Assembly (NCBI GenBank): GCA_051870755.1
Contig: JBJECE010000018.1
Span: 75,274 to 139,273, forward strand
Reading direction: 5' to 3'
Source of the DNA: W0P28-013 sp051870755
GTDB lineage: Bacteria > Bacteroidota > Bacteroidia > Bacteroidales > Paludibacteraceae
DNA length: 64,000 bases
Positions 43,420 to 51,483 of the stretch are shown in pieces. The position numbers and the translations under genes are program-made. Under the pieces are notes generated by a model. That model had not been told where the DNA came from, did no database searches, and saw nothing but the letters and a program-made list of their open reading frames with translations. Numbering within the stretch: the stretch's first letter is position 1; each line of letters opens with the position of its first letter.

Positions 43420-43890
43420 ATGGCAGTAGTTTACATGACCGAAGACGGTTACAAAAAATTGTTGGCGCAAATAGAGCACATGGAAACGGTAGAACGCCCA
43501 TTGATTTCGCACCAAATAGCCGAAGCACGCGACAAAGGCGACTTGTCGGAAAACGCAGAATACGATGCCGCAAAAGAGGCACAAGGCATGTTGGAAATGA
43601 AAATTGCGCAACTGAAAGAGCAGGTGGCCAATGCACGCTTGATTGACGAAAGCAAACTCAAAACCGATGTCGTACAAATTTTGAGCAAAGTGCGCGTGCG
43701 CAATCATGCCAACGGACAAGAGGTGGAATACACCATCGTGAGCGAAAGCGAAGCCAACTATCGCGAAGGAAAATTGGCTATAACGACGCCGATTGCCAAA
43801 GGCTTGCTCGACAAAAAAGTGGGCGATGTGGCCGAAATTCAAGTGCCCGCCGGCTTGCTGAAACTCGAAATTTTGTCAATCTCAATCTGA
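43420..43890 (+). CDS. greA: Transcription elongation factor GreA
   Basis: 156 residues. GreA rescues backtracked RNA polymerase by stimulating transcript cleavage. The coiled-coil finger with the acidic tip GDLSENAEYDAAKE (about residues 39-52) is intact, and the C-terminal FKBP-like domain contains ISTPIAKGLLDKK-type sequence (ITTPIAKGLLDKKVGD). Confidence 0.97.
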   Translation: MAVVYMTEDGYKKLLAQIEHMETVERPLISHQIAEARDKGDLSENAEYDAAKEAQGMLEMKIAQLKEQVANARLIDESKLKTDVVQILSKVRVRNHANGQEVEYTIVSESEANYREGKLAITTPIAKGLLDKKVGDVAEIQVPAGLLKLEILSISI

Positions 43891-43898
43891 AAATAGTC

Positions 43899-44294
43899 AT
43901 GGCAACCCTGTTTACGCGCATCATCAATGGCGAAATTCCTTGTTATAAGGTCGCCGAAAACGATCGCTATTTTGCTTTTCTCGACATCAATCCGTTGGCC
44001 AAAGGGCATACGCTGGTGGTGCCGAAAGTCGAAGACGATTACATCTTCAATCTGGACGACGATACTTATGCCGGTCTTATGTTGTTTGCTAAACAAGTGG
44101 CTCACGCACAGCAACTTGCTATTCCGTGTAAACGCATCGGCGTGGCGGTGTTGGGCATGGAAGTGCCGCATGTGCATGTGCATTTGGTGCCGATGCAAAG
44201 CGAAGGCGATATGAATTTTGCAAAACAAAAACTGCAATTAGAGCCGACCGAAATGGCCGAAATAGCAGCGGCGATCGCGGCAAAAATGGCCTGA
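43899..44294 (+). CDS. HIT family nucleotide hydrolase
   Basis: 131 residues. The histidine triad HVHVHLVPM lies near residue 89; FTRIINGEIPCYKVAEND and FLDINPLAKGHTLVVPK are the usual HIT start. Such proteins hydrolyse nucleoside phosphoramidates such as AMP-NH2. Eight bases after greA, so probably cotranscribed. Confidence 0.93.
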   Translation: MATLFTRIINGEIPCYKVAENDRYFAFLDINPLAKGHTLVVPKVEDDYIFNLDDDTYAGLMLFAKQVAHAQQLAIPCKRIGVAVLGMEVPHVHVHLVPMQSEGDMNFAKQKLQLEPTEMAEIAAAIAAKMA

Positions 44295-44317
44295 AGTAAT
44301 TTTTTTTGCAAAAAACG

Positions 44318-44348
44318 TTTGCCGATTCAATAAAAATATGTAATTTTG
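44318..44348 (+). promoter_or_regulatory. Promoter of the CAT-anticodon tRNA
   Basis: TTTG at 44318-44321, 19-base spacer, TAATTTTG at 44341-44348, 22 bases before the tRNA 5' end. Confidence 0.75.
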
Positions 44349-44370
44349 CAATCCCAAATTTTGGGAAGAT

Positions 44371-44444
44371 GGCGGGATAGCTCAGTTGGTTAGAGCGTCG
44401 GATTCATAACCCGGAGGTCTCGAGTTCAATTCTCGATCCCGCTA
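44371..44444 (+). tRNA. tRNA with CAT anticodon (elongator Met or modified Ile)
   Basis: 74 bases fold as a cloverleaf: acceptor GGCGGGA/TCCCGCT with a G1-T72 wobble, D arm GCTC/GAGC, anticodon arm TCGGA-TTCATAA-CCCGG, T arm TCGAG-TTCAATT-CTCGA, discriminator A, no encoded CCA. The anticodon CAT fits elongator methionine best; lysidine-modified Ile cannot be excluded and an initiator is unlikely because of the A-T-rich loop flanks. The pair closing the anticodon loop is A44402-C44410, a mismatch. Confidence 0.93.
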
Positions 44445-45053
44445 CACGAACGATGAATTTTCTGTCGAAGAGAGTTCATCGTTTTTGTTTTGCGTGCCGA
44501 CCGGCTTGTTGAAACACTCTTCCCACCATACCCACAGCAAGAAAATGATAGCATAGAAAGCGTATTTCGACACATAGTCGTGAAGCACGGGAAACCACTC
44601 GGGGCAGTCGCATACGGCCATCGACAACAGTGCAATGCGCAGCACATTTATCGCATAACACACGACAATGCCCATCGGAATGAACCATAACTTGTGTCGC
44701 CATGCACCGCGACTGCATAGCAGAATGCAGCAAAAGATGAACGTCTGTTTGATGCCTGTGCAAGCCCAAATGATGCGGACGCGCCGCCCGTTGCCGAAAC
44801 TGACCAGCGTGTCGTCGGCCAGCGACACATCGTAGCCGATTCCGTGCAGCAACCATTGTACAGCCGAGGCGATGTGCGCACTCATCCAAATGAATGGCGC
44901 CGAGATGTCGCAGCCGAAAAATGTAACGGCGTTGCTGCCTTCGTCGCCGATGACAGTCAGTTTCCAAACAAAATGCGCCACTATCAGTACCAACATAAAG
45001 CGCAAAATGCCGCGATAAGGTGCGATGTTCTGTTTCAATGTATCAAAATTCAT
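44442..45053 (-). CDS. Exosortase/archaeosortase family transpeptidase
   Basis: 203 residues from the ATG at 45053 (MNFDTLKQNIAPYRG), chosen because earlier ATGs overlap tsaD. About six to seven membrane helices. The three catalytic positions of the family are visible: Cys in ACTGIKQ, Arg in INVLRIAL and His in LHDYVSK. Exosortases cleave C-terminal sorting tags at the membrane and pass the protein to a glycolipid or similar. No tag-bearing partner or polysaccharide operon is adjacent. The last three bases (the TAG stop) lie inside the convergent tRNA gene. It is 11 bases after tsaD and probably cotranscribed. Confidence 0.85.
   Translation of the reverse strand: MNFDTLKQNIAPYRGILRFMLVLIVAHFVWKLTVIGDEGSNAVTFFGCDISAPFIWMSAHIASAVQWLLHGIGYDVSLADDTLVSFGNGRRVRIIWACTGIKQTFIFCCILLCSRGAWRHKLWFIPMGIVVCYAINVLRIALLSMAVCDCPEWFPVLHDYVSKYAFYAIIFLLWVWWEECFNKPVGTQNKNDELSSTENSSFV
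44448..44486 (+). terminator. tRNA terminator embedded in the exosortase 3' coding end
   Basis: AACGATGAA at 44449-44457 pairs with TTCATCGTT at 44475-44483, followed by T's. It terminates the tRNA transcript and at the same time encodes the last dozen codons of the opposing exosortase gene. Confidence 0.75.
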
Positions 45054-45064
45054 AGTGTTGATGC

Positions 45065-46081
45065 TTAGATGGTTACGCGTGCGAATGGCGGTAGTGCGAT
45101 GTCGCAAAAGTCGTTATCTTGATATTTGAAATAGCCGGTGATGGCCACCATGGCTGCATTGTCGGTGGTGTACGAAAATTTCGGGATGAAAACCTCCCAT
45201 TGTTTTCGTTCGGCACGCTCCAAAAATGCCGCCCGCAGTCCCGAATTGGCCGAAACGCCGCCGGCCACTGCTACTTGTTTGATGCGCAAATCTTTGGCGG
45301 CGCGTTCCAACTTTTTCATCAGAATGTTGATGATGGTTTTTTGCAACGAAGCGCACAAATTTGCTTTGTGCTGCTCAATGAAGTCGGGCTGGTCGCGCAG
45401 TTGGTCGCGCAGAAAATAGAGGAACGACGTTTTCAGCCCGCTGAAACTGTAGTCGTAACCGGCGATGTTCGGTTTGCTGAATGCGAATGCGTTCGGGTTG
45501 CCGCTTTGAGCGAGTTTGTCGATGAGCGGTCCGCCGGGATAGGGCAGCCCCATCACTTTGGCGCACTTGTCAAAGGCTTCGCCGGCGGCGTCGTCGATGG
45601 TTTGCCCCACGACTTGCATATCGTTGTAGTGTTTTACCAAGACGATTTGCGAATTGCCGCCCGACACGAGCAGACACAGAAACGGGAACGCCGGTTGCCG
45701 GTTGTCGGCGCCGGGCTCTTGGATAAAATGTGCAAGAACGTGTGCTTGCAAGTGGTTGACGTCGATGAGCGGTATGTCGAGCGCACACGCCATGCCTTTG
45801 GCAAACGATGTGCCGACCATGAGCGAGCCCAGCAGTCCGGGACCGCGCGTGAATGCGATGGCGCTCAATTCCGATTTGTCGATGCCGGCGCGTTTCAGTG
45901 CCTCGTGGACTACGGGGACGACGTTCTGCTGATGCGCTCGCGAGGCCAATTCGGGTACCACGCCGCCGTATGATTCGTGCACGGCTTGGCTGGCCGTAAC
46001 GTTTGAGAGTAAAAAACCGTCGCGAATGACGGCTGCCGAGGTGTCGTCGCACGAAGATTCGATGCCTAAAATCGTTATCAT
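45065..46081 (-). CDS. tsaD: tRNA N6-threonylcarbamoyladenosine transferase
   Basis: 338 residues. TsaD transfers threonylcarbamoyl from TC-AMP to A37 of ANN-decoding tRNAs together with TsaB and TsaE. Starts MITILGIESSCDDTSAA; the metal-binding HxxxH is HLQAH near residue 108; ATP-binding segments PYPGGPLID and VAVAGGVSANSGLR follow. Divergent from tamB with a 92-base gap. Confidence 0.97.
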   Translation of the reverse strand: MITILGIESSCDDTSAAVIRDGFLLSNVTASQAVHESYGGVVPELASRAHQQNVVPVVHEALKRAGIDKSELSAIAFTRGPGLLGSLMVGTSFAKGMACALDIPLIDVNHLQAHVLAHFIQEPGADNRQPAFPFLCLLVSGGNSQIVLVKHYNDMQVVGQTIDDAAGEAFDKCAKVMGLPYPGGPLIDKLAQSGNPNAFAFSKPNIAGYDYSFSGLKTSFLYFLRDQLRDQPDFIEQHKANLCASLQKTIINILMKKLERAAKDLRIKQVAVAGGVSANSGLRAAFLERAERKQWEVFIPKFSYTTDNAAMVAITGYFKYQDNDFCDIALPPFARVTI

Positions 46082-46168
46082 ACCAAAAAATCGGTTTAAG
46101 TTAGCACAATATTTGCTTATTTTTTACTTGAAAAACGTTTTGTTGTGCGTTTTTACGCAAAAAAATAC

Positions 46169-46176
46169 TATATTTG
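46169..46176 (+). promoter_or_regulatory. TAnnTTTG element overlapping the annotated tamB start
   Basis: TATATTTG matches the -7 consensus, but a -33 TTG lies 23 bases upstream, outside the usual spacing. If used, transcription would begin after the TTG at 46174 and the protein would start further in. Confidence 0.35.
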
Positions 46177-49100
46177 CAAGTTAAACGCAAAGGTACGAAA
46201 AAATCGGCTAAAATAGTGCTTATTGTTATCGCAAGTTTTTGTGTTTTGCTGATAACTCCTGTTATCTTGTTGAAGTTCAATAAGATACAAAATGCTGTAG
46301 TGCAAAAAATTACGACAACGTTGTCGCAGACACTGCAAACGACGGTGTCAGTCGGGCAGGTCGATTTGCATCTGTTTGGCACGCTTACGTTGCGCGACCT
46401 CTTTATTGCCGACCGCCAAGGCGACACGTTGTTGTGTGCCGACGAACTGAATGCGCGTATGGCGCCGGTGGCATTATTGTATCGGGAGTTGCACTTTGTT
46501 ACAGCCGAACTTGTGGCGCCGCATATCGAATTGCGGGTCGATAGTGTGGGGCGGCCGAATTTTGCATTTTTGACCGAATTGTTACCCGATAGCGCCAACG
46601 CCGATATTGGCGTGCGGTTCGACCGCGTGGAAGTGTGTCGCGGCACGGTTACGTTTGTAAACGCGCAGGCAGTCCCGACGGCCGGCCGAGCGTCGTTGTT
46701 TGATGCCAATAATGTGAATGTCAGCGAGTTGAACGCGTTGGCTAAATTCCAACTGACGCGCGACAAACACTTGACGGCACGTTTGCTTGAGTGTTCGTTT
46801 CGTGAACAATCGGGTTTTCGCCTCGATAATCTGTCGGCGCAGGTCGAGATGAACGACTCGTCGTGCCTTGTGCCGCAACTTGAGGTGAAGTTGGCACACT
46901 CGCGTGTGGCGTTCGATACTATATCAGTGTCGTATGATGCTGTAAATCAGTATTTAAGACATTCCGAACATCTGCGATTGAATGCACAACTGAAGCGTTC
47001 GGTCATCTATTTGCCTGACCTGAAAATGTTTGCTCCCGAATTGGGACGTTTGCGCAATGATTTGGTTGTGTCGGGTACGTTGGCGGGCAATCTGGCCAAT
47101 CTGAAAGCCTACGATTTGCATGCGCAGTATGGTAAAAACATTGTGTTCGACGGCGACTTTCGTTTCACGGGTTTGCCCGATATACAGGAAACGTTCATCG
47201 ATGCGCGTTTGAACGAAATTAGTTTCACGCCGCAGGCGTTGCAGGATTTGGCTGCTCAGTTGGCGCAGCGGCCGGTGGTTTTGCCCGAACAGATGTATCA
47301 GTTGGGCAAATGCCGTTATAGTGGCAGCATCATCGGTTTTGTCAGCCATTTGGTGCTGAATGGGCGTTTGGCTACCAATGCGGGCACCATACGCACCGAT
47401 GTGGATATGTTGCTGACCGACAAGTTCGATAACCTCGAAGTGGATGGCGATGTGAGTTCGCAGCGCATACGTTTGGCCATGATTACGCCGCCGGAACTTG
47501 GCCTTGGCGATGTGTCGTTCGACACGGATACGCGTTTGCGCCTGCAAAAAGATGCGCCTTTGTCCGTGAAGTCGGATTTGACGGTGCACAGCATTGAGTT
47601 CAAAGATCATGTTTACAAAAACATAGCCGTCGCCGGCGAATACACCGATCGCAAGTTTGTGGGTACGGCCGCCGTGGCCGATGACAATTTGAAGTTCGAT
47701 TTTTCAGGCGAAGTAGAATGGAACAAAGAACAATATGTGTTTAACTTCGATGCTGCGGTGGACGATTTTCGCCCTTATGCGCTCAATTTGATTGACGCTA
47801 ATCCGCATTTGATGCTGTCGGCACATCTTAATTCGCGTTTCGAAGGGCCTGATGCCGATAATATGGTCGGATATATTCGTTTGAGCGATTTACATTTGGA
47901 CAATGATGCCGATTTCTTTTTGAACGAATTGACTTTTACGTCGCAAGTGGGCGATACGCACGATTTGTTGTTGCAATCCGATTTAGTAAATGCCTCTGTA
48001 ACAGGCAAATACAAATTCGCATCGCTGTTTGAAAGCGGTCGGCAGGCGTTTTACCGCTATTTTCCGGTGCTGGACGATGCGGCATCGCACCGCAGCTACG
48101 AGTCGGGCAACGCGTTGCGTTTTCGGGTGGCAGTCGCTGCTACCGACAGGCTGATGGCTGCGCTCGATATTCCGTGGTTTACGACCGATACGTTGCTGAT
48201 CGAAGGCCTTTACGATGACCTGACCGATACCATCGCTGTGTCGGTGGGCACGCCGCATCTGAAAAATCGTGCCAATGGCAACTTCTGCGATTTGGGCGTC
48301 GATATCGACAACGCCGATGAGCAACTCAATTGCCGATTGCGCGGCAAAAGTATCACGCGCAAAAACGACACAATATCGTGTGTTGTGGCGTTGGCGGGGC
48401 GCAACGATTCGCTGACGGCCAATTTGCAATGGAACAATGTGCGTACCGAATTGACGCATGCCGGTGAGGTGTTGCTGCGGTCGCATTTTGTCAATCGCGA
48501 CAATCGTTTGCAAGCCGATGTGCATCTGCTGCCTACGCAAATTGTGCTGCAAAATACGCCGTTCGATTTGCATGCAGCCGATATTCACACCGATTTCCAA
48601 CGGGTGGTGGTCGATCAACTGAACATCGAGTCGGAACGGCAGCGCATATTCATCGACGGAACAGCGTCGAAGTCGGAGGACGATTCTATTTCGGTCGATT
48701 TGCAAAATATCAGTCTTGATTTTGTCAGCACGCTCATTCCGCCCTCCACACCGATAACCTTTGGTGGCGAAGTGTCGGGCGCGGCAAGTGTCCGTCGCGC
48801 CTTCGACCGGCCGATAGTGCTGGCCAACGTGAGTGGCGAGTCGTTCAGTTTCAACGATGCCTATTTGGGTAGTGTGCGTGCGCGTTCGTGGTGGAACAAT
48901 ACGACCAAAAGCCTCGATTTTTCGGGACGTGTGCTTTCGGATGCCCGCGACACCGTCGCCCGAATCGATGGTGGCTACTTTTTCCCGAACGATTCGCTCG
49001 ATTTGTTGGGACACGCCGACCATCTCGACATCAAATTCATCGAGCCGTTCATGGCATCTATTTTGCAGAATATCAAAGGCACGGCATCGGGCGATGTGCA

Positions 49101-50751
49101 TGTGTACGGCCATACGCAGACGCAGGAGGTGAGCGTAACGGTAGAAGCCATGGCCGAAAATGCGCAAGCCGGCATCGACTTTTTGGGCGCTACGTTCTTT
49201 TTCAACGATTCCATTATTCTGACGCCGACCGAAATCATCTTGAGCGACATCGATGTGCTCGACACCGAGGGCAATCATGCTACCTTAAACGGCTTGCTGA
49301 CACACCGCTATTTCAAAAATTTGGATTATCGCATTGATATTAACTGTCAGAATTTCAAAGCGTTGAATACGACCGCCAAGGATAATGACCTGTTCTACGG
49401 TACGGCTTATGCCACGGGTAGTGCGGTCATCACGGGCAACGATGCGCATACCAACATCATGGTCGATGCCACCACCGAAAAAAATACGAAACTCATTGTG
49501 CCGATAGGGGCATCGGTGGCCACCGAAAATTCGTTCATCACCTTTGTCAATCACGACCCGAAGCCCGATGTCAAGGCGGAAATCGACCCGTTTGCACAAC
49601 CTGTTGCCGACAAAGGCTCCGAGTTGAAACTCAATCTGATGGTAAACGTAACGCCGAATGCCGAGGTGCAAATCTACGTCGATCCGAAGTCGGGTGATGT
49701 GCTGAAAGCCACCGGCGATGGCGACATCCGCATCGAATACAACGACAAAACCGACGATTTCAAGATGTATGGCAGTTACGAAATCGAGCAAGGTTCGTAT
49801 CTCTTTTCGTTCCAAGAGGCCATTCGCAAAGAGTTTCGGGTGAAACAAGGCGGTACGGTCGATTGGAGCGGCGATCCCACCAATCCGCGTGTGAACATCG
49901 ACGGCTATTATCAGTTGAACGCCTCGCTGCTCGATATTCTCGACCAAAGTTATCTGGAATCGAGCAATCGTACCACTGTGCCGGTGCAATGTTTGCTCAA
50001 TCTGACGGGCAACCTCTCGAATCCGACCATCAAATTCGGCATCAATCTGCCAAACTCCGACGAGGAACTCAACCGCGCGCTGCAAACCACTATCAGTACC
50101 GACGAGATGATGACGCGCGAAATCATCTATCTGCTGGTTTTGGGCAAATTCTTTACGCCCGAAACGATGAAGAGCACCGGAACCGTCTTCACACAGGGCG
50201 ATTTGTTGGCTGTGGCTTCGTCCACCGTGTCGGCGCAACTGAACAATTGGGCATCGCAAATGTTTGATAATTGGAATTTTGGCGTCAATTTCCGCAGCAC
50301 CGACCTTGGCGATAGTTACAGCAACGAGTACGAATTCAACTTCCTTTATACGCCGAACAACCGCATCAGCATCAATGGCAATGTCGGGTATCGCGACGAC
50401 AATTTGTCGGCCTCGAAGTTTATCGGCGACTTCGATTTTGAATACAAACTGATACAATCAGGTAAGTTGAGCGCCAAGGCTTACACGCATACCAACGACT
50501 ACAAAGAGTTCAAAACGGCACTCACGACACAAGGCATCGGTTTGGTTTATCGCGAAAATTTCGACTCGGGCAAAGATTTGCTGAATAATTGGAAAAAGAG
50601 CATTGCCGATGCCAAAAAAGAGCGTGCCGAACGGCGTGCCAAGCGCGAACAGCGTCGTGCCGAACGCAAGGCGGCAAAACAACAAGCGACATTCCCGACC
50701 GATAGCGTCGCACCGATACCTGCCGACACAGTGCCGCCGGCTGTCGAATAA
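46174..50751 (+). CDS. tamB: TamB-like translocation and assembly module protein
   Basis: Up to 1,525 residues. One N-terminal membrane helix (about residues 13-34, VLIVIASFCVLLITPVILL) follows a basic segment; AsmA-like start NKIQNAVVQKITTTLSQTLQ; a very long beta-rich body typical of bridge-like lipid-transport proteins; and the C-terminal TamB (DUF490) domain with MMTREIIYLLVLGKFFTPE and QLNNWASQMFDNWNFG. TamB-type proteins span the periplasm and take part in phospholipid transport or outer-membrane protein assembly. The frame has no upstream ATG: candidates are TTG 46174 or GTG 46216, the first being favoured by the positively charged stretch. Ends with a K-, R- and E-rich tail. Confidence 0.93.
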   Translation: MQVKRKGTKKSAKIVLIVIASFCVLLITPVILLKFNKIQNAVVQKITTTLSQTLQTTVSVGQVDLHLFGTLTLRDLFIADRQGDTLLCADELNARMAPVALLYRELHFVTAELVAPHIELRVDSVGRPNFAFLTELLPDSANADIGVRFDRVEVCRGTVTFVNAQAVPTAGRASLFDANNVNVSELNALAKFQLTRDKHLTARLLECSFREQSGFRLDNLSAQVEMNDSSCLVPQLEVKLAHSRVAFDTISVSYDAVNQYLRHSEHLRLNAQLKRSVIYLPDLKMFAPELGRLRNDLVVSGTLAGNLANLKAYDLHAQYGKNIVFDGDFRFTGLPDIQETFIDARLNEISFTPQALQDLAAQLAQRPVVLPEQMYQLGKCRYSGSIIGFVSHLVLNGRLATNAGTIRTDVDMLLTDKFDNLEVDGDVSSQRIRLAMITPPELGLGDVSFDTDTRLRLQKDAPLSVKSDLTVHSIEFKDHVYKNIAVAGEYTDRKFVGTAAVADDNLKFDFSGEVEWNKEQYVFNFDAAVDDFRPYALNLIDANPHLMLSAHLNSRFEGPDADNMVGYIRLSDLHLDNDADFFLNELTFTSQVGDTHDLLLQSDLVNASVTGKYKFASLFESGRQAFYRYFPVLDDAASHRSYESGNALRFRVAVAATDRLMAALDIPWFTTDTLLIEGLYDDLTDTIAVSVGTPHLKNRANGNFCDLGVDIDNADEQLNCRLRGKSITRKNDTISCVVALAGRNDSLTANLQWNNVRTELTHAGEVLLRSHFVNRDNRLQADVHLLPTQIVLQNTPFDLHAADIHTDFQRVVVDQLNIESERQRIFIDGTASKSEDDSISVDLQNISLDFVSTLIPPSTPITFGGEVSGAASVRRAFDRPIVLANVSGESFSFNDAYLGSVRARSWWNNTTKSLDFSGRVLSDARDTVARIDGGYFFPNDSLDLLGHADHLDIKFIEPFMASILQNIKGTASGDVHVYGHTQTQEVSVTVEAMAENAQAGIDFLGATFFFNDSIILTPTEIILSDIDVLDTEGNHATLNGLLTHRYFKNLDYRIDINCQNFKALNTTAKDNDLFYGTAYATGSAVITGNDAHTNIMVDATTEKNTKLIVPIGASVATENSFITFVNHDPKPDVKAEIDPFAQPVADKGSELKLNLMVNVTPNAEVQIYVDPKSGDVLKATGDGDIRIEYNDKTDDFKMYGSYEIEQGSYLFSFQEAIRKEFRVKQGGTVDWSGDPTNPRVNIDGYYQLNASLLDILDQSYLESSNRTTVPVQCLLNLTGNLSNPTIKFGINLPNSDEELNRALQTTISTDEMMTREIIYLLVLGKFFTPETMKSTGTVFTQGDLLAVASSTVSAQLNNWASQMFDNWNFGVNFRSTDLGDSYSNEYEFNFLYTPNNRISINGNVGYRDDNLSASKFIGDFDFEYKLIQSGKLSAKAYTHTNDYKEFKTALTTQGIGLVYRENFDSGKDLLNNWKKSIADAKKERAERRAKREQRRAERKAAKQQATFPTDSVAPIPADTVPPAVE

Positions 50752-50784
50752 AAAAAAGCAGAACACGAATGTCCTGCTTTTTTT
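50751..50784. terminator. Bidirectional terminator between tamB and the DUF975 gene
   Basis: AAAAAAAGCAGAACA and TGTCCTGCTTTTTTT pair across a CGAA loop with a single mismatch; A-tract and T-tract serve both convergent genes. Confidence 0.9.
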
Positions 50785-50809
50785 GTGTCTTGTACCGAAA
50801 AATAGGCGG

Positions 50810-51409
50810 TTATATCGCCTCTTTGACTTCTTGATTGACGGCTTTCAACTCTTCGTAGAAATGTGCGTGCGATATCGAAATGTATGGCGCCAGCCACAAC
50901 AATCCGATACCAAACGTCAGGATGCACAGCAAGCCCCAGCCAATGAAACTCAAATCCAGCAAAAAGAGTTTCATCTTGTGTCCCGACATCAGGCGCATGC
51001 TCTCTTGAATACATTGTTCGGCATTCCAATCGGGATGGTCGAGCGCTACATAGTAACTCATGGCGTACGAGTAGGCTTTGATGATGCCCGGAATGACCAG
51101 CAGCAAACTCCACAGCATAACGTAAATACCCATTAACAGCGGTGTGCTGAGTGCGCGACCATAACTTTTGAACCCGCTGAACATTTTGTCCATCAAATTC
51201 TCTTTGTCGCCACGGGCAAATTGCAAAAATGCTTGCTCGACACTATAGTCGAGAGGCATTAACACCAATAATGCCAACAGAGCACCAACAAACGGAATGC
51301 CCGACAGACCGGAAAACATACACAAGATGAGTGTTACCAATACAGGCATCGTCCAATTGCCGGACAGCGATTGGCGCGCCAAGGCTCGGATTTCGGAATT
51401 TGTTTTCAT
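50810..51409 (-). CDS. DUF975 family integral membrane protein
   Basis: 199 residues with about five membrane helices. The start (SEIRALARQSLSGNW) and the motifs VIPGIIKAYSYAMSYYVALDHP and CIQESMRLMSGHK are those of DUF975, a family of unknown function in Firmicutes and Bacteroidota. Monocistronic: own promoter upstream and a terminator downstream. Confidence 0.88.
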   Translation of the reverse strand: MKTNSEIRALARQSLSGNWTMPVLVTLILCMFSGLSGIPFVGALLALLVLMPLDYSVEQAFLQFARGDKENLMDKMFSGFKSYGRALSTPLLMGIYVMLWSLLLVIPGIIKAYSYAMSYYVALDHPDWNAEQCIQESMRLMSGHKMKLFLLDLSFIGWGLLCILTFGIGLLWLAPYISISHAHFYEELKAVNQEVKEAI

Positions 51410-51444
51410 AATATAGTACGATTAAAATGTGATAAATAATGTTG

Positions 51445-51476
51445 CAAAAATAAATCTTTTTTGTTTCTGCTGCAAA
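51445..51476 (-). promoter_or_regulatory. Promoter of the DUF975 gene
   Basis: On the minus strand, TTTG (51476-51473), 20-base spacer, TATTTTTG (51452-51445): full consensus, 35 bases before the ATG at 51409. It lies in the short gap after recJ. Confidence 0.7.
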
Positions 51477-51483
51477 TTTTTGT

